A stretch of 64,000 bases of DNA from CAVSJR01 sp963728285. GTDB taxonomy: Bacteria > Actinomycetota > UBA4738 > HRBIN12. The notes under the pieces were generated by a model. That model made no database searches, was not told the origin of the DNA, and saw only the letters and a program-made list of their open reading frames with translations. Each line of letters opens with the position of its first letter. Position 1 is the first letter of the stretch. The stretch covers positions 434,001 to 498,000 of the forward strand of contig CAVSJR010000003.1 in the NCBI GenBank assembly GCA_963728285.1, given 5' to 3'. Shown one piece after another: positions 9,959-18,826 of this stretch. Made by a program: the position numbers and the translations under genes.

Positions 9959-10006
9959 GTTCAGCCCTCCCGTCGCGGCTGCTCGGACACGGCTCCGCCC
10001 TCCCGC
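9943..10006. repeat. Imperfect ~32-bp tandem duplication at the aspS-rarA junction
   Basis: A 17-bp sequence (GCGGCTGCTCGGACACG) occurs at 9943-9959 and again at 9975-9991. The following GCCCTCCCG is also shared, giving two ~32-bp tandem units. One unit carries the rarA start codon (GTG TCC GAG CAG CCG); the other encodes VSEQP in the aspS C-terminal tail. The duplication therefore appears to have extended aspS with a copy of the rarA start. Confidence 0.8.
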
Positions 10007-11770
10007 TTCGGCCGCTCGACCACCCTCAGGCCGAGCTCCCGCAGCTGCTCCTCGGACACCTCCGCCGGCGCCCCCGTCAGCGGATCGGCGCCCGACTGCG
10101 CCTTCGGAAACGCGATGACGTCGCGGATCGTGTCGCCGCCGGCCAGGAGCATGGCGACCCGGTCATATCCCAGGGCGATGCCGCCGTGTGGGGGAACGCC
10201 GTAGCGGAACGCGTTCAGCAGGTGGCCGAACTTGTCCTCGATCTCGGCGTCGTCGAGGCCGAGCGCGGCGAACACCGTTCGCTGCACCTCCGGCCGGTGG
10301 ATTCGGATGCTCCCCCCGCCCAGCTCGAAGCCGTTCAGGACCAGGTCGTACGCGCGCGCCCTGGCTCGCTCCGGGCTGAGGTCCTCGGTCGCCGGAGCCG
10401 TGAAGGGATGATGGACCGAGGCCCAGCGGGCCTCCTCCTCGCTCCACTCGAACAGCGGCGGCTCGAGCATCCAGCAGAACGCCCACTCGCCCTCGGGGAT
10501 CAGGCCGAGCCGGTCGGCGAGCCGGCGCCGCAGCCCGTCGAGCGCGACGGCGGTCCTGCGCGGGGTTGTCCGCCACGATGAGGATGAGGTCGCCGTCCTC
10601 GGCGCCGGTCGCCTTGGCGATCTCCGCGAGCTCGTCGCCCGTGAGGTACTTCTCGACCGGCGAGCGGAACCGCCCTCCCTCGTAGGCGATCCACACGAGC
10701 CCCGCGGCGCCGCGGCCCTTCGTCTCGGTGACGAGCTCGTCCAGCTCCTTGCGCGAGAGCTGCGCGCCGCCGGGCGCCGCGAGCGCCTTGATCGCGCCGC
10801 CCGACTCGAGCGCCGAGGCGAAGGCCCGGAACTCGGTCCCCTCGAGGATCGTCGAGAGGTCGGCGAGCTCCATGCCGTAGCGCAGATCCGGCTTGTCGGT
10901 CCCGAACCGCGAGATCATCTCGTCGTAGGTCATCCGCGGAAACGGCGTGGCCACCTCGACGCCGTGGACCTCCCGGAGCAGCTCCACCATGAGCGGCTCC
11001 ATGAGCGAGATCAGGTCCTCCTCCTCGACGAACGACATCTCGACGTCGAGCTGCGTGAACTCGATCGTGCGATCCAGGCGCGTCGCCTCGTCGCGAAAGC
11101 AGCGGACGATCTGGTAGTAGCGGTCCTGCCCCGCGACCATCAGCAGCTGCTTCAGCTGTTGCGGGGACTGCGGGAGCGCGTAGAACGCGCCCCTCGATGT
11201 GCGCGAGGGCACGAGGAAGTCGCGCGCGCCCTCCGGCGTGCTTCGCGTCAGCGTGGGCGTCTCGACCTCGCGGAAGCCGCGGGCGTCGAGGTAGGCGCGC
11301 GTCACGCGGTTGACGGTGTGGCGCACGCGCAGCCTCTCCGTCATCTCGGGCCGTCGGAGATCCAGGTAGCGGTACTTCAACCGCAGGAGCTCGTCGGCGT
11401 CGATCCGGTCCTCGATCGGAAACGGCGGCGTGTCCGCCTCGGACAGCACCTCCAGCCCCTCGACGGCGACCTCGATCTCCCCCGTCGGCAGCGCCGGGTT
11501 GACGGTTCCCTCGGGGCGCGCGCGCACGACCCCGGTCGCGCGGATCACCGACTCGCCGCGAAGGTCCTGCGCTGCCGCGTGCGCCTCGGGCGCCGCCTCC
11601 GGATGAAAGACGAGCTGCACGATCCCGAGGCGGTCTCGAAGGTCGATGAACGTCACGCCGCCGTGATCGCGGCGGTGAGCGACCCAGCCGCACAGCGCGA
11701 CGCGAGCGCCCGCGTCGTCCGCGCGCAGCTCCCCGCACGCGTGCGTCCTCATGCTCGTCGACAGCTCCAT
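9961..11770 (-). CDS. aspS: Aspartate-tRNA ligase (one frameshift)
   Basis: AspRS of the long bacterial type (about 600 residues). The N-terminal OB fold has VALCGWVAHRRDHGGVTFIDLRD. Class II motifs follow: motif 2 CFRDEATRLDRTIEFTQLD, the flipping-loop region SPQQLKQLLM, the bacterial GAD insertion, and motif 3 GIALGYDRVAMLLAG near the C-terminus. The frame breaks near 10557 (after VADNPAQDRR and before the LRRRLADRLGL stretch); rejoining gives a normal protein, so it is likely an indel error. ATG 11770 or the internal ATG at 11752 (MRTHACGELR) could be the start; the latter resembles family N-termini. hisS lies 3 nt upstream. Whether it also charges tRNA-Asn cannot be read here. Confidence 0.93.
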
Positions 11771-11773
11771 CGC

Positions 11774-13051
11774 CTACTCCAGCCCGTCGTCCAGCCGGGC
11801 GAGCCGGCCGGCGACCTCCTCGCGCGGGATCGACTTCTGCACGCCGTCCACCAGCCGCTTGACCGTCACGGTTCCCTCCAGCAGGTCGCGCTCGCCCAGG
11901 ATGGCGACGAACGCCGCCCCGGCGCGGTCGGCCATGCGAAGCTGCGACTTCAGCGGCCGCTCCTCGAAGGCCGCCGTCGTGGGCACGCCCCCGGCACGCA
12001 GCTCCTCGACGAGCGTGCGCCCCGCGGCCGCCGCCTCCTCCCCGAGCGTCACGACGAAGCAGCGGGGGGCTCGCTCGGGCGGCATCGGCGCACCCTCCCC
12101 CTCCATCGCGAGCAGGATGCGCTCCAGCCCCATCCCGAACCCGATGCCCGGGGTCCTCGGCCCTCCGAGCTGCTCCGCGAGCCCGTCGTAGCGACCGCCG
12201 CCTCCCAGGCCCGACTGGGAGGGGGGCAGCGCGTCGGACGCGAACTCGAACGCGGTGCGCGTGTAGTAGTCGAGCCCGCGGACGAGCCTGGGGTCCAACG
12301 TGTAGGCGATGCCGGCGGCGTCCAGGCCCGCCCGAACCGACGCGAAGTGCTCCGCGCACGCCTCGCACAGGTGCTCGGAGATCACCGGTGCCCCGCGCAT
12401 CACGCGGCGGTCCGACTCCTCCTTGCAATCGAAGGTGCGCAACGGGTTCACGTCGATCCGCTCGCGGCACTCCTCGGAGAGCTCGCCCTCGTGGTCGCGC
12501 AGATACGCCACGAGCGCCTCACGGTAGGCCGGCCGGCAGACCTCGTCGCCGATCGAGTTCAGCAGCAGCGTGAACCCGCTGAGGCCGAGGCCCCGAAGGA
12601 AGCGGTCCGCGACCGTGATGACCTCGACGTCGGCCGCCGCGGCGTCGGATCCGATGACCTCGACCCCGAACTGGCGAAACTCCCGGTAGCGGCCGGTCTG
12701 GGGCCTTCCGTGCCGCCAGTTGGCCTCGACGTAGTACGCCTTCCACGGCGAGGGAAGGTCGTGCGCGTGCTCGAGGTACAGGCGCACCACCGGCGCCGTG
12801 CCCTCCGGGCGCAGCGTCAGGGAACGGCCGCCCTTGTCCTCGAAGGTGTACATCTCCTTGGTCACGACGTCGGAGCCGGCGCCGGACGTCCTCGCGAACA
12901 GCTCGGTGTACTCGAACGCCGGGGTCTCGACGTAGCGATAGCCGTACAGGTGCGCGAGGCGATGCGCCGCCTCCTCGAGGCCGAGGATCGCGTCGGATCG
13001 CGGCGGATACAGGTCGGCGGTTCCCCGCGGCGGCGCCAGGTCGACCGTCAA
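11774..13051 (-). CDS. hisS: Histidine-tRNA ligase
   Basis: HisRS, 425 residues, class II. It starts with TTG at 13051, which overlaps the TGA of the upstream hydrolase gene (TTGA). This gives the expected N-terminus (VDLAPPRGTADLYPPRSD) with no alternative start nearby. Motif 2 is seen at SLTLRPEGTAPVVRLYLEH, the histidine-specific motifs at GLDYYTRTAFEFA and GGGRYDGLAEQLGG, motif 3 at GIGFGMGLERILLAM, and the anticodon-binding domain at the C-terminus. It is followed directly by aspS, as in many Gram-positive bacteria. Confidence 0.94.
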   Translation of the reverse strand: MTVDLAPPRGTADLYPPRSDAILGLEEAAHRLAHLYGYRYVETPAFEYTELFARTSGAGSDVVTKEMYTFEDKGGRSLTLRPEGTAPVVRLYLEHAHDLPSPWKAYYVEANWRHGRPQTGRYREFRQFGVEVIGSDAAAADVEVITVADRFLRGLGLSGFTLLLNSIGDEVCRPAYREALVAYLRDHEGELSEECRERIDVNPLRTFDCKEESDRRVMRGAPVISEHLCEACAEHFASVRAGLDAAGIAYTLDPRLVRGLDYYTRTAFEFASDALPPSQSGLGGGGRYDGLAEQLGGPRTPGIGFGMGLERILLAMEGEGAPMPPERAPRCFVVTLGEEAAAAGRTLVEELRAGGVPTTAAFEERPLKSQLRMADRAGAAFVAILGERDLLEGTVTVKRLVDGVQKSIPREEVAGRLARLDDGLE

Positions 13052-13668
13052 CGGAAGTCCTGGAGGAAGGGGTTGGTCTCGCGCTCTCGCCCGACCGTCG
13101 TGGATGGCCCGTGCCCGGGGTGCACGGGCAACGGGTCGGGGAGGGTGAGGAACGAGCGAAGGCTGCCGCGCATGTCCGCGGGCGAGGAGTTCGGGAAGTC
13201 GTGGCGGCCGATCGATCCCGCGAAGACCAGGTCCCCCGACATCACGAACCCGTCGGTCAGATAGCAGACGCTGCCCGGCGTGTGACCGGGCGTGTGGCGG
13301 ACCTCGATCCGGAAGCCGGCGAACTCCAGCACCGAGCCGTCGACGACGGTCCGGACGTCCTTCACCGGGACCGCCGGGGCGTCGTGGCCCGCCCCCCACG
13401 CGTAGGCGTTCGACAGCGCGAGCTGGTCGGCCTCGTGGATGAAGAACGGGAGCTCGTCGCCGCAGAACTCGGCGGCCGCCCCCACGTGATCGAAGTGGCC
13501 GTGCGTCGCCAGGGCGGCGACCGGTCGCTTCCCCGCCCGCTCCAGGGTCCCGTGCACCCGCGCCGCGGCGAACCCCGGGTCGACGACGACGGCCTCGTCG
13601 CTTCCCTCTCCCGCGATCAGCCAGCAGTTGGTCGCGAAGGAGTTGTCGTTGAAGGCTTCCAGGTACAT
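13048..13668 (-). CDS. Metallo-beta-lactamase-fold hydrolase (glyoxalase II-like)
   Basis: A 206-residue MBL-fold hydrolase. The metal motif THGHFDHVG (HxHxDH) is near residue 55, with HTPGHTPGSV near 128, the bridging Asp in MSGDLVFAGSIG, and the final His in PVHPGHG. This is the hydroxyacylglutathione-hydrolase-like group that precedes hisS in many actinobacteria. The substrate is unknown; thioester hydrolysis is an inference. A TAAGAT -10-like box at 13678-13683 lies 9 nt before the ATG, suggesting a leaderless transcript carrying this gene with hisS and aspS. Confidence 0.85.
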   Translation of the reverse strand: MYLEAFNDNSFATNCWLIAGEGSDEAVVVDPGFAAARVHGTLERAGKRPVAALATHGHFDHVGAAAEFCGDELPFFIHEADQLALSNAYAWGAGHDAPAVPVKDVRTVVDGSVLEFAGFRIEVRHTPGHTPGSVCYLTDGFVMSGDLVFAGSIGRHDFPNSSPADMRGSLRSFLTLPDPLPVHPGHGPSTTVGRERETNPFLQDFR

Positions 13669-13677
13669 GAGGCGGCC

Positions 13678-13683
13678 ATCTTA
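13678..13683 (-). promoter_or_regulatory. -10-like TAAGAT, leaderless start of the MBL-hisS-aspS unit
   Basis: TAAGAT on the minus strand, 9 nt before the ATG of the MBL-fold gene, leaving no room for a Shine-Dalgarno site. Same geometry as several other genes in this window. Confidence 0.45.
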
Positions 13684-13735
13684 GCCGCTCGCCCTCGCGT
13701 CCCCGCCTCGCCGGACGACGGGCGCGACGAGCTCG

Positions 13736-14081
13736 TCAGCCCCGCACGCGGGCCGCGATCATGAACCCGCGTTCGAGCTCGTCCTCGCCGATGGCGTAGC
13801 CGAGGGCATCTCCCGCGAGCGCGAGGTCGCCGTCGGGCTGCACGGCCACATCCGACAACCCGACGACCAGGCGCCGGTACTTCATGATCCCGTCACCGTC
13901 GCCGAAAGCGGGATCCAGTGACCCGTCCGCGAGGAGCCGAACGACGTGCAGCTCCACGAGCACCGATCCGTCCTTCGGCGATCAGATCGATCGCCTGCGT
14001 GACGGCGATCCTGCCGCGGGTCGAGACCCGAGGGGCGTCGCCGTCCCCGTCGAAGGCGGGCGTCGAGGTTCGTCGGGACAT
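13736..14081 (-). pseudogene. Remnant of a delta-60 repeat (FG-GAP/NHL-like propeller) protein
   Basis: Two frames joined near 13970 give one delta-60 type repeat and a half: STPAFDGDGDAPRV ... AVTQAIDLIAEGRI, then LHVVRLLADGSLDPAFGDGDGI ... VVGLSDVAVQPDGDLALAG. The pattern (R-x-L-x-DGSLDPAFGDGDG ... VAVQPDGDLALAG) is that of delta-60 propeller repeats, normally found many times in large secreted proteins. Here only about 110 residues remain, without signal peptide, so this is probably a truncated gene end or decayed relic. Confidence 0.55.
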
Positions 14082-14434
14082 AACGGGCGACTGCCGTACT
14101 GACGGACGGGGATCGTCCCCTCATTGGTCTCCATCCGCCGCCACGGCCGGCGTCGGAGAGGCTCCTGGCGGTCAGAGTGCTTCTCGTCTAACGAGGGGTG
14201 ACGCCGTCTAAACGCTGGCGTTATCGGCCGTTTCGCATTCCGTCAACACTAGATCGCCGAAGCGCTGGGTCCCGCCTCTCTCTGAGCGTGGACGCCTGCA
14301 TTCCCTTACTGCCGTGGGCGTCAGGGTACGGAAATGAGGACATGAATCACTAGCGGTTGAGTGATGGAATCGACCCGATAATCGCTAGCATGTGTTCCAC
14401 TCATTGCACTGCTGAGGCTGCCCGTTCGGCTGGC
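14082..14434. other. Intergenic stretch without recognisable gene
   Basis: About 350 bases between the delta-60 relic and dtd. It has locally lower GC (e.g. around 14205-14250 and 14335-14400) than its surroundings, but I find no protein with family-like features, no tRNA and no clear terminator hairpin. Confidence 0.5.
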
Positions 14435-14881
14435 CTAGAGCGTCGCGCCGTCCAGGACGAGGGTGACCGGGCCGTCGTTCACGAGCTCGACCTGCATGTC
14501 CGCGCGGAACACGCCGCGGGCGACGCGGACGCCGAGCGCCTCGAGCGCCCGGGCGAACGCCTCGATCCGCTCCTCCGCCACCTCGGGCGGCGCGGCCCCG
14601 GTCCACGACGGCCGGCGTCCCCGCCTCACGTCGCCGTAGAGCGTGAACTGCGAGACGACGAGGACCTCGCCGCCGACGTCGGCGAGCGGCAGGTTCATCC
14701 GTCCCTCCGAATCGGGGAACACGCGCAGGTTCACGATCTTCTCCGCGAGCCGGTCGACCTCGCCCTCGCCGTCGTCGGCCCCCGACGCGACGAGCAGGAG
14801 GTAGCCCCGGCCGATCTCGGAGACTCGATCGCCTCCGATCGTGACGGCCGCCCGCGACACCCGCTGAAGGACGACCCGCAT
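14435..14881 (-). CDS. dtd: D-aminoacyl-tRNA deacylase
   Basis: DTD hydrolyses D-amino acids (and Gly mischarged on tRNA-Ala) from tRNA. The 148-residue protein shows the family N-terminus MRVVLQRVSRAAVTIGG, the catalytic-site motif SQFTLYGDVRRGRRPSW near residue 78, and the C-terminal cross-subunit motif VNDGPVTLVLDG. Length is typical. It lies 9 nt downstream of relA on the same strand and probably belongs to that operon. Confidence 0.94.
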   Translation of the reverse strand: MRVVLQRVSRAAVTIGGDRVSEIGRGYLLLVASGADDGEGEVDRLAEKIVNLRVFPDSEGRMNLPLADVGGEVLVVSQFTLYGDVRRGRRPSWTGAAPPEVAEERIEAFARALEALGVRVARGVFRADMQVELVNDGPVTLVLDGATL

Positions 14882-14890
14882 CTCGGGGCG

Positions 14891-17139
14891 CTAGCGCGGA
14901 ACCACGCGGTAGGCGTCGTAGACGCCCTCGACCTTCTTCACGGCCGTCAGCACGCGGGACAGGTGCGTGATGTCGGCGAGCTCGAACGTGAACCGCAGCT
15001 TGGTGATGCGCTCCTTGCTCGTCGACGACGTGGCGGAGACGATGTTCACGTGGCTGTCGGACAGCATGGTGGCGACGTCCGACAGCAGCCGGGTGCGGTC
15101 GAGCGCCTCCACCTGGATCGCCACCGTGAAGCTCGTCGGCTTGCCCTCGGCCCAGGCCACGTCGATCAGCCGCTCGGGCTCGTTCGTGAGCGCCTTCGCG
15201 TTGGGGCAATCGGTGCGGTGAACGCTGACCCCCTGCCCGCGCGTGACGAACCCCATGATCTCGTCGCCCGGCACCGGCGTGCAGCACCGGCCGAGGCGCA
15301 CCCACACGTCGGAGGCTCCCGGGACCACGACGCCCTGGGTGATGTCGGGGCGGGCGATCCTCACCGGGCGGGCGAGCGGCACCTCGGTGACGTCCTCGCG
15401 CGGGGTCCCGGAGACGAGGCGCGACATCCGGGCGACGATCGACTGCGGCGAGACCCGTCCCTCCCCCACCGCGACGTAGAGCCCCTCGAGGTTCGGGTAC
15501 TTGAGCTCCGAGGCGACCTGGGACAGGGCGCTCTCCGTCGCCAGGCGCTTCAGCGGGACGTTCTGCTTGCGAAGCGTCCTCTGCAGCGCGTCCCGCCCCT
15601 GCTCGAGCGCGTCCTCGCGTCGCTCGCGCGAGAACCACTGACGGATCTTGTTGCGCGCCCTCGGCGTCGCGACGAACTGCAGCCAGTCCTGGGACGGGCC
15701 CTCTACGCGCGCCTTCGACGTCAGCACCTCAACGGTGTCGCCGGTCCGAAGCTCGTAGTCGAGGGGGACGAGCTTCCCCCCACCTTGGCGCCGATCGCGC
15801 GGTGTCCGACCTCCGTGTGGATGGAGTAGGCGAAATCGACCGGCGTCGCGCCGGCGGGCAGGTTGACCACGTCCCCCTTCGGCGTGAACACGAAGACCTG
15901 GCCCCCGTAGAGGTCGATCTTCAGCCCCTCCATGAACTCCCGCGGGTCGGCCATGTCCTTCAGCCACTCCATCATCTGGCCGAGCCACGCGAGGTCGGCG
16001 GCCTCCTTGGACTTCTTGCCCGTCTCCTTGTAGCGCCAGTGGGCGGCGATGCCGTACTGGGCCGTCCTGTGCTGCTCGTGGGTGCGGATCTGCACCTCGA
16101 TCGGCGTGCCGCCGGGGCCGACGACGGTCGTGTGCAGCGACTGATACATGTTGGACTTGGGCATCGCGACGTAGTCCTTGAAGCGGCCGGGGACGGGCTT
16201 CCAGAGCGAGTGCACGGCGCCGAGCGCCGCGTAGCAATCGCGCATGGAGTCCACCTGCACGCGCACGCCGACGAGATCGTAGATCTCGTTGAACTCCTTG
16301 CCGCGGAGCACCATCTTCTCGTAGATCGAATACAGGTGCTTCGGCCGCCCGTCGACGTCGGACCGGACGCCGACCTCCTTGAGCTTGGACCGCGTGGCGT
16401 TCAGCACGTCGTCGATGAGCGCCTGGCGCTCGGCGCGGCGCTTGTCGACGAGGTTCGCGATCTCGCGATAGGGGCCCGGGTGCAGCGTCTTGAACGACAG
16501 GTCCTCGAGCTCCCACTTGATCCGCTGGACGCCGAGCCGGTGGGCGAGCGGCGCGTAGATCTCGAGCGTCTCGGTCGCCTTCTCCCGCTGCTTGGTCGCC
16601 GGCATGCTGCCGAGGGTCCGCATGTTGTGCAGGCGGTCGGCGAGCTTGATGAGCAGGACGCGGATGTCGCCCGCCATCGCGACGATCATCTTGCGAACGT
16701 TCTCGGCCTGCTCCTGCTCGCGGCTCTTGAACTCGATCGTCTCGAGCTTCGTGAGCCCGTCGACGATGCGGGCGACCTGGTCGCCGAAGTCGCGCTCGAC
16801 CTGCTCGATCGACACCTCGGTGTCCTCCACGGTGTCGTGCAGCAGGGCGGCGACGATGGTGGTGGTGTCGAGATGCAGGTCGGCGAGGACGTGGGCCACC
16901 GCGAGGGGATGCTCGATGAAGTCCTCCCCGGACACGCGCTTCTGCCCCGCGTGGGAGGACTTGGCCAGGGCGTAGGCGCGCTGGATCTCCTTGAGGTCCG
17001 CCTTGGCGTTGTAGCCGCGGACGACGCGAAGGAGCGAATCGAGCTCGTCCGGGGCGGTCTCGCCGGGCCGCAGGCGCGAGAGGATGGAGGCCGGTCCCCG
17101 GCGCTCCTTCTCGGTCCTGACCTGCTCTCGGCCCTCCAC
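14891..17139 (-). CDS. relA: Bifunctional (p)ppGpp synthetase/hydrolase RelA/SpoT (Rel) (one frameshift)
   Basis: Rel makes and degrades (p)ppGpp in the stringent response. Domains in order are HD hydrolase (AALLHDTVEDTEVS near residue 90, intact HD motif), synthetase (GRPKHLYSIYEKM, DLVGVRVQVD, VPGRFKDYVAMPKSNMYQSLHT), TGS (VFVFTPKGDVVNLPAGATPVDFAYSIH), the zinc-finger/RIS region (RCCTPVPGDEIMGF) and ACT (IQVEALDRTRLLSDVATMLSD). Intact HD residues make it a bifunctional enzyme. The frame breaks near 15778 in a run of six G (minus strand) where seven would restore IGAKVGGKLVPLDYE: a homopolymer deletion. GTG 17139 was chosen because AGGAGG lies about 7 nt upstream. It sits downstream of apt. 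Confidence 0.94.
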
Positions 17140-17182
17140 GTACGCTCCTCCTGAGCGCAAGTGTAACGGTGGCCGGAGGCTC

Positions 17183-17704
17183 CTAGTAGCTGATCAGTGT
17201 GAAGAGGTCGTGTCCCTCGAGCTGGCTGCGGCCGTTCAGGAAGGAGAGCTCGAGCAGGCACGCGATGCCGACGACCTTGCCGCCGATGCGCTCGACGAGC
17301 TCCGCCGTGGCCCGCGCCGTCCCGCCCGTGGCGAGGACGTCGTCGACGATCAACACCCGCTCGCCCGGATCGATCCCGTCCTTGTGGATCTCGAGCGTCG
17401 CCGAGCCGTACTCGAGGTCGTACTCCGCCGACTCCGTCTCCCAGGGGAGCTTGTCCTTCTTTCGCACGGGGACGAACCCGGCGCCGAAGTGATACGCGAC
17501 GGGGGACGCGAGGATGAAGCCCCGCGCCTCGATGCCCACCACCTTGTCGACGGCCCCGCGCCCGAAGTGCACGACGATGAGGTCGATGACCGAGGAGAAG
17601 GCGACCTCGTCGGCCAGCAGCGGGGTGATGTCCTTGAAGACGATGCCCTCCTGCGGGAAGTCGGGCACGTCGCGAATGAGCGCCTTGATGGCCTCGATCT
17701 GCAT
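17183..17704 (-). CDS. apt: Adenine phosphoribosyltransferase
   Basis: APRT salvages adenine with PRPP to AMP. The 173-residue protein has VPDFPQEGIVFKDITPLL at the N-terminus, the adenine-binding GIEARGFILASPVAYHFGAGFVPVRK region, and the PRPP loop RVLIVDDVLATGGTA near residue 118. It starts 3 nt after the secF stop and is followed by relA: the yajC-secD-secF-apt-relA order is a hallmark of actinobacterial genomes. Confidence 0.95.
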   Translation of the reverse strand: MQIEAIKALIRDVPDFPQEGIVFKDITPLLADEVAFSSVIDLIVVHFGRGAVDKVVGIEARGFILASPVAYHFGAGFVPVRKKDKLPWETESAEYDLEYGSATLEIHKDGIDPGERVLIVDDVLATGGTARATAELVERIGGKVVGIACLLELSFLNGRSQLEGHDLFTLISY

Positions 17705-17707
17705 CGG

Positions 17708-18826
17708 CTACCTCCGCCGGCGCTTCGCGGGCGGCTTCCGCTTGCTCTTGGGCCGCGGGCGCGTCGCCGGCGCCGACTTCGCCTGCGAGCCGGCCGCCGC
17801 GGCGCTCCCGACGGCCGCCGTCTCGGAGGACGTCCCCGCGGGCTCCGCCGCACCGGCCGCCGCGGGCCGAACCGCGCTCCGCTGCGCGACCCGGCTCCGG
17901 AGCTGCTGGTAGCGAGGCTCGCGCTCCTTGAGCACGACGAGGATCGGCGCCGCGACGAAGATCGACGAATACGCGCCGGTCACGACGCCCACGAACATCG
18001 CGAACGCGAAGTCCTTGAGGGTATCCCCGCCGAACAGCAGCAGGGACAGGATGGGGAACAGCACGACGATCGAGGTGTTGACCGAGCGCATCAGGACCTG
18101 GTTCAGGGAGGCGTTGACGACGCCCGCGTAACCCTCACGCGCGACGGCGGCCAGCGACTCGGTGTTCTCCTTGACCTTGTCGTAGATGACCACGGTGTCG
18201 TAGAGGGAGAACCCGAGGATCGTGAGGATGGCGATCACGGTCTCCGGCGTCACCTCGCGCCCGACGAGGACGTAGACGCCGGCCGTGATGATCACGTCGT
18301 GGAACATCGCGATCATCGCCCCGATCGCCATCTTCGCCTCGAACCGCAGCCAGATGTAGATGAGGATCGCGATGAGGACGACGACGAGCCCCGTCAGCGC
18401 CTTGCGGGAGATCTCCGATCCCCAGGTGGGGCCGACGTCCTCGACCGTGACCTCCTGCGGCGCGATGCCGGCCTGCTCGGCCAGCGCGTCCGCGAGGGCG
18501 CCCACGCCCTCCTGGTCCCCGGTGAAGCTCTCCGTCCGGATCGAGACGGTGTCCCCTCCGACCGTCTGCACCTCGGCGTCGGGCCGCCCGAAGGCCGCCA
18601 TCGTCTGCTGCACGTCGGCGGCGGTCAGCCCGGTCGTGTCCTTGTAGGTGATCAGGGCGCCGCCGCGGAAGTCGATCGAGAGCGTCAGGCCCGGGGTGAA
18701 CAGCCCCACGATGGACAGCGCGATGAGCGTGCCGGAGAGGAGGAACCACCACCTCGAATGCTCGATGATCCTGAAGTGCGGCACCCGATGCCCGCGGAAG
18801 ACCGAGCCGAACTCGCGAAACGTCAT
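17708..18826 (-). CDS. secF: Protein translocase subunit SecF
   Basis: SecF works with SecD to drive late steps of Sec export using the proton gradient. The 372-residue protein has the first TM (WWFLLSGTLIALSIVGLF), the SecF motif SIDFRGGALI, a periplasmic loop, and the conserved TM cluster with AMFHDVIITAGVYVL, GFSLYDTVVIYDKVKEN and LNQVLMRSVNTSIVVLFPILSL. After the last TM a Pro/Ala/Lys/Arg-rich tail of about 70 residues ends in KPPAKRRRR and probably faces the cytoplasm. ATG overlaps the secD stop (ATGA), as expected for coupled partners. Intact. Confidence 0.94.
   Translation of the reverse strand: MTFREFGSVFRGHRVPHFRIIEHSRWWFLLSGTLIALSIVGLFTPGLTLSIDFRGGALITYKDTTGLTAADVQQTMAAFGRPDAEVQTVGGDTVSIRTESFTGDQEGVGALADALAEQAGIAPQEVTVEDVGPTWGSEISRKALTGLVVVLIAILIYIWLRFEAKMAIGAMIAMFHDVIITAGVYVLVGREVTPETVIAILTILGFSLYDTVVIYDKVKENTESLAAVAREGYAGVVNASLNQVLMRSVNTSIVVLFPILSLLLFGGDTLKDFAFAMFVGVVTGAYSSIFVAAPILVVLKEREPRYQQLRSRVAQRSAVRPAAAGAAEPAGTSSETAAVGSAAAAGSQAKSAPATRPRPKSKRKPPAKRRRR

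Noticed and set aside
15700..15800. Programmed frameshift in relA
   Set aside because: The break lies in a G homopolymer one base short of the family frame, with similar breaks in many other genes; an assembly error is simpler.
14357..15829. Long plus-strand frames antisense to dtd and relA (and similar ones opposite alaS, aspS-hisS, thrS, clpB)
   Set aside because: Typical antisense shadows of GC-rich genes: biased Arg/Leu/Asp composition and no conserved motifs, while the opposite strand encodes well-known proteins.
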